This document shows positions 61,101 through 64,000 of a DNA stretch of 64,000 nt, piece after piece. The DNA is taken from positions 1 through 64,000 of the forward strand of contig CAJTEN010000022.1 of the NCBI GenBank assembly GCA_910575245.1, written 5' to 3'. Position numbers and translations under genes: made by a program. Within the stretch, counting starts at the first letter, position 1. Each line of letters starts with the position of its first letter. The stretch comes from Clostridia bacterium (GTDB lineage Bacteria; Bacillota; Clostridia; Lachnospirales; Lachnospiraceae). The notes beneath the pieces are model-generated. The model was not told where the DNA came from. It worked only from the letters and a program-made list of their open reading frames with translations, and made no database searches.

Positions 61101-62725
61101 CGAGGCATTCAACGCCCGGCGTGGGACTGATTTCTCCGCCGCCGCACCATGATATCTATTCGATTGAAGATCTGGCACAACTGATCTATGACTTGAAGAA
61201 TGCCAACAGGAGGGCACGTATCTCCGTGAAACTGGTATCCGAAGCCGGTGTGGGAACTGTGGCGGCCGGTGTTGCCAAGGCAGGCGCCCAGGTGATTCTG
61301 GTTTCCGGTTATGACGGCGGTACGGGAGCGGCGCCCAGGAATTCCATTCACAATGCGGGGCTTCCCTGGGAGCTGGGGTTGGCAGAGACTCATCAGACAC
61401 TGATACAGAATGGTCTGCGGAAGAAGGTGCGTATCGAGACAGACGGCAAGCTGATGAGCGGACGGGATGTGGCGATTGCAGCAATCCTCGGCGCGGAAGA
61501 ATTCGGTTTTGCGACAGCGCCTCTTGTGACCATGGGATGTGTCATGATGCGGGTGTGCAATCTGGATACCTGCCCTGTGGGCGTAGCAACACAGAATCCG
61601 GAGCTGCGTAAGCGCTTTACGGGAAAACCGGAATATGTGGAAAATTTCATGAGATTTATTGCCCAGGAACTGAGGGAATATATGGCGAAGCTGGGCGTGC
61701 GTACGGTGGATGAACTGGTGGGCAGGACGGATCTTCTGAAGGTAAAGGAGAATCTGACAGACCGTCAGAAACAGATAGATTTAAGTTTGATACTGCGCAA
61801 TCCTTACGAGGGAAGCAAGGAAAAATGTATTTTTGACCCGAAGCAGGTATATGATTTCGGATTGGAGAAGACGCTGGATGAGAGAGTACTGTTAAAGCAG
61901 TTGTCGAAGGCACTGGAGACAGGGCAGAAGAGAAGCATCGCCGTGGATGTGAACAATACGGACCGTACCTTCGGCACGATCTTCGGTTCCGAGATTACCA
62001 GACGGTTTGGCGATACGCTGGATGAGGACAGTTACCATATTCTGTGCAGCGGTTCCGGCGGGCAGAGTTTCGGCGCTTTTATTCCGAAGGGACTCACACT
62101 GGAACTGGTGGGAGATTCCAACGATTATTTTGGCAAAGGACTTTCCGGCGGCAAGCTGATCGTATACCCGCCGAGAGGATCCCGGTTTAAGCAGGATGAG
62201 AATATCATTATCGGTAACGTGGCACTGTATGGGGCGACATCCGGGAAGGCCTTCATTAACGGCGTGGCGGGCGAGCGCTTCTGTGTACGGAACTCCGGAG
62301 CCGTTGCGGTGGTCGAGGGCGTGGGTGATCATGGCTGTGAATACATGACAGGCGGACGTGTCGTAGTGATGGGTTCCGTGGGCAAGAACTTCGCGGCAGG
62401 CATGAGCGGCGGTATCGCTTATGTACTGGATGAGCATAACGACTTGTATACCAAGACCAATAAGGAAATGGTTTCTTCCTATGAGATTACGTCCAAATAC
62501 GATGTGTTGGAATTGAAAGAGATGATCAAGGAACATGTGGCCTGTACGAATTCTGACAAAGGGAAGGAGATTCTGGATCATTTCGGGGAGTATCTGCCGA
62601 AATTCAAGAAGATTATTCCGCACGATTATGAGAGGATGCTGAAGCTGATCGTGCAGATGGAAGAGAAGGGGCTGAGTGCGGAGCAGGCACAGATTGAGGC
62701 GTTCTATGCGGAAAGGAAAGGGTAG
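58178..62725 (+). CDS. gltB: glutamate synthase large (alpha) subunit
   Basis: A 1515-residue GOGAT large subunit that makes two glutamates from glutamine and 2-oxoglutarate. The N-terminal glutaminase domain begins at the catalytic Cys in NCGIGACVN (residue about 23), so a 22-residue propeptide is expected to be removed. The central and FMN/synthase domains follow (KTGAMSYGSISKEAHETMA, GEGGEDDDRL). The 3Fe-4S cluster Cys residues are in CVMMRVCNLDTCPVGVATQ. The C-terminal beta-helix domain is Gly-rich (CSGSGGQSFGAF, GATSGKAFINGVAGERF). AGAGGAGAG precedes the ATG. gltD follows 31 bp downstream. The upstream leader carries a promoter-terminator arrangement that may control it. Confidence 0.97.
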   Translation: MFDAKMTVPKASLHRMEFEHDNCGIGACVNIKGTKSREIVENALKIVENLEHRAGKDAEGKTGDGVGILTQMPHKFMMKVTKQLGIEIGGEREYGVGMFFFPQDELQRNQSKKMFEIIAQKEGLQFLGWREVPTVPTVLGHKAVECMPCIMQAFIMKPAGVAKGLDFDRKLYILRRTFEQSTDVTYVVSLSSRTIVYKGMFLVGQLRTFFSDLQDQDYESAIAVVHSRFSTNTNPSWERAHPNRFIVHNGEINTIRGNADKMLAREENMESDHLQGQMHKILPAISASGSDSAMLDNTLEFLVMSGMPLPLAVMITIPEPWENNQTMTQKKKDFYQYYATMMEPWDGPASILFSDGDIMGAVLDRNGLRPSRYLITDDDTLILSSEVGVLNIDPSRILVKERLHPGKMLLVDTVQGRVIDDDEVKEKYASARPYGEWLDSRLVALKDLKIPNQRVPEFGNEERQRMQKAFGYTYEELKTSILPMAKNGAEAIAAMGVDTPIPVLSRAHHPLFHYFKQLFAQVTNPPIDAIREEVVTSTTVYLGKDGNLLEEMPENCNMLKVHNPILTNTDLLKIKTMKSEGFKAEVVPITYYKNTSLEKAIDRLFVEVDRAYRDGVNILILSDRGVDENRVAIPSLLAVSALQQHLVSTKKRTSVDIILESAEPREVHHFATLLGFGASAVNPYLAQESIKELIENHMLDKDYYAAVNDYNDAILHGIVKIASKMGISTIQSYQGSKIFEAIGIDKEVINKYFTNTVCRVGGITLKDIEKEADTLHSMAFDPLGLSTDLTLDSPGHHQMRSGADEHLYNPETIHLLQESTRRSDYDIFKQYTAAVNKEESIRNLRGLMDFNYAKKPVPIEEVEPVDTIVTRFKTGAMSYGSISKEAHETMAIAMNRLHGKSNSGEGGEDDDRLTVGADGLNRCSAIKQVASGRFGVTSKYLNSAQEIQIKMAQGAKPGEGGHLPGGKVYPWIAKTRHSTPGVGLISPPPHHDIYSIEDLAQLIYDLKNANRRARISVKLVSEAGVGTVAAGVAKAGAQVILVSGYDGGTGAAPRNSIHNAGLPWELGLAETHQTLIQNGLRKKVRIETDGKLMSGRDVAIAAILGAEEFGFATAPLVTMGCVMMRVCNLDTCPVGVATQNPELRKRFTGKPEYVENFMRFIAQELREYMAKLGVRTVDELVGRTDLLKVKENLTDRQKQIDLSLILRNPYEGSKEKCIFDPKQVYDFGLEKTLDERVLLKQLSKALETGQKRSIAVDVNNTDRTFGTIFGSEITRRFGDTLDEDSYHILCSGSGGQSFGAFIPKGLTLELVGDSNDYFGKGLSGGKLIVYPPRGSRFKQDENIIIGNVALYGATSGKAFINGVAGERFCVRNSGAVAVVEGVGDHGCEYMTGGRVVVMGSVGKNFAAGMSGGIAYVLDEHNDLYTKTNKEMVSSYEITSKYDVLELKEMIKEHVACTNSDKGKEILDHFGEYLPKFKKIIPHDYERMLKLIVQMEEKGLSAEQAQIEAFYAERKG

Positions 62726-62756
62726 GATTCAAGAAATAGGATAAGGAGATAATATC

Positions 62757-64000
62757 ATGGGAAAACCAACCGGATTTATGGAATATGAGCGCAGGGTTTC
62801 GAAGGATGTCAGTCCGAAACAGCGGATAAAGAATTTCAGGGAGTTTCATGAACATTTGACGATGGAGGAGCAGCAGATTCAGGGGGCACGGTGTATGGAC
62901 TGCGGGGTGCCGTTCTGTCAGGCGGGGATGACGCTTAGCGGGATGACTTCGGGGTGTCCGTTGCACAATCTGATTCCGGAGTGGAATGATCTGGTCTATA
63001 TGGGTAACTGGGAAGAGGCATACAAGCGTCTTCACAAGACGAACAACTTCCCGGAATTTACATCCAGGGTGTGTCCTGCCTTATGCGAAGCGGCTTGTAC
63101 CTGTGGTCTGCATGATGACCCAGTCTCCACGAAGGAGAATGAATATGCTATCATTGAGAATGCTTACGAAAAAGGATATGCGGCGCCAAAGCCGCCCAAG
63201 GTACGGACTGGCAAGAAGGTGGCAGTAGTGGGCAGCGGACCTTCGGGTCTGGCAGTGGCGGATATGCTGAACAAGAGGGGGCACAGTGTGACGGTGTTCG
63301 AGCGCTCCGACAGAGTCGGCGGCCTTTTGATGTATGGTATTCCGAATATGAAGCTGGAGAAGCATGTCATTGACAGGAAAATCAAAGTTATGGAGGCGGA
63401 GGGAGTGACCTTCGTGACAGGGGCGGATGTTGGTAAAAATACGAAAGCGGAGAAGTTGTTGAAAGAATATGACCGTGTGGTGCTCTGCTGCGGTTCTTCC
63501 CAGCCCAGGGATATCAATGTGCCCGGAAGAGATGCCAAAGGGATATATTATGCGGTAGATTTTCTGACCAGAAATACAAAGAGTCTGCTGGATTCTGATT
63601 TTCAGGATAAACAGTACGTGGATACGAAGGATAAGCATGTGGTGATCATTGGCGGTGGGGACACCGGAAATGATTGTGTGGGTACCGTGATCCGCCACGG
63701 TGCGAAATCCGTGACGCAGATCGAGATGATGCCCAAGGCACCTGACAAACGTGCAGGGAACAATCCCTGGCCGCAGTGGCCTAGGATATGCAAGACAGAT
63801 TACGGCCAGGAAGAAGCGATTGCCGTATACGGTCATGACCCGCGTATCTATGAGGCTACCGTCAAGGAGTTCGTGAAGGATAAGAATGGAAACCTGAAAG
63901 CGGTAAAGATTGTATCGCTGACCTGGGAGAAAGATTCTGAGACAGGACGGATGGCGATGAAGGAGGTGCCAGGATCCGAGAAGACGCTGGAGGCGCAGAT
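62757..64000 (+). CDS. gltD: glutamate synthase small (beta) subunit, 3' end outside window
   Basis: At least 414 codons open to the window edge without a stop, from ATG 62757 behind AAGGAGA. It is the NADPH-dependent electron-input subunit. The N-terminal Fe-S Cys residues are in RCMDCGVPFC, SGCPLHN and CPALCEAACTC. The FAD-binding motif is VAVVGSGPSGLAVADML (about residue 157), and the NADPH-binding motif is VVIIGGGDTGNDCVGT (about 298). PNMKLEKHVIDRK lies between them, as in other GltD proteins. Electrons pass through the flavin and Fe-S clusters to the large subunit encoded just upstream. Confidence 0.96.
   Translation, partial: MGKPTGFMEYERRVSKDVSPKQRIKNFREFHEHLTMEEQQIQGARCMDCGVPFCQAGMTLSGMTSGCPLHNLIPEWNDLVYMGNWEEAYKRLHKTNNFPEFTSRVCPALCEAACTCGLHDDPVSTKENEYAIIENAYEKGYAAPKPPKVRTGKKVAVVGSGPSGLAVADMLNKRGHSVTVFERSDRVGGLLMYGIPNMKLEKHVIDRKIKVMEAEGVTFVTGADVGKNTKAEKLLKEYDRVVLCCGSSQPRDINVPGRDAKGIYYAVDFLTRNTKSLLDSDFQDKQYVDTKDKHVVIIGGGDTGNDCVGTVIRHGAKSVTQIEMMPKAPDKRAGNNPWPQWPRICKTDYGQEEAIAVYGHDPRIYEATVKEFVKDKNGNLKAVKIVSLTWEKDSETGRMAMKEVPGSEKTLEAQ

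Noticed and set aside
61892-62623. 243-codon open frame antisense to gltB
   Set aside because: Shadow of the glutamate synthase beta-helix region; no start signal.
1-64000. tRNA, rRNA or prophage genes
   Set aside because: Looked for conserved tRNA ends, rRNA segments and phage structural or integrase proteins; none was recognised.

Overview
The window looks like a chromosomal segment of a spore-forming, flagellated Clostridia bacterium, most likely a Lachnospiraceae (Clostridium cluster XIVa) member. The evidence is an alpha/beta-type small acid-soluble spore protein, a flagellin behind a sigma-28-type promoter, a large chemoreceptor, AGGAGG-type ribosome binding sites, and the core order tig-clpP-clpX-lon-engB. 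It divides into an AT-rich accessory half (about 1-24,600) and a more GC-balanced core half (about 25,000-64,000). No rRNA, tRNA, CRISPR array or prophage was seen.

Accessory half. Positions 703-22,646 form a cell-surface polymer locus read entirely on the + strand. First come an anchored exported protein, a Wzm/Wzt-type ABC exporter (permease plus ATPase with a C-terminal carbohydrate-binding region), a beta-propeller lipoprotein, and a 1162-residue methyltransferase/coiled-coil/GT2/GT4 protein. A patch of mobile-element debris follows (a 65-bp element with 8-bp target duplication and a decayed IS110 transposase). Then come a polytopic DUF6056-like protein, an LTA-synthase-like membrane sulfatase-fold protein, a YidC-TagB/TagF fusion and a 64-residue membrane protein. 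The locus ends in a phosphonate cassette: cytidylyltransferase-PEP mutase fusion, GNAT acetyltransferase, formyltransferase, class I-fold aminotransferase, glutaminase-less asparagine-synthase-like enzyme and a LicC/PntC-like nucleotidyltransferase. The usual phosphonopyruvate decarboxylase is absent. My inference is that phosphonopyruvate is drained by transamination, that the product is amidated and N-acylated, CMP-activated, and transferred to the polymer by the TagB-like domain. Two genes carry poly-G tracts (G9 in the propeller lipoprotein, in frame; G10 in the GNAT gene, out of frame), which suggests phase variation of the surface. Positions 22,647-24,641 hold broken genes and an IS66 remnant.

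Core half. In order: malQ, a CYTH phosphatase/cyclase-like protein, a DJ-1 protein, a spore SASP, a chemoreceptor with an upstream solute-binding lipoprotein, an SGNH esterase, an NMT1-type transporter whose permease and ATPase are fused, flagellin, the protein quality-control genes tig/clpP/clpX/lon, engB, an AI-2E-type membrane protein, a VanH-like dehydrogenase followed by a VanZ-like protein, a DUF308 protein, a MazG-like enzyme, a self-contained XRE/DUF3796 operon with repeated operator motifs, a HAD phosphatase, a membrane-tethered XRE regulator, MATE/MarR and MarR/PPOX pairs, a CPBP protease, an Rpn-type nuclease, and glutamate synthase gltB-gltD (gltD runs off the end).

Intergenic regions are rich in short palindromic elements. 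The clearest are two 187-bp copies of one MITE, both inserted with about 10-bp duplications into arms of another palindromic repeat family.
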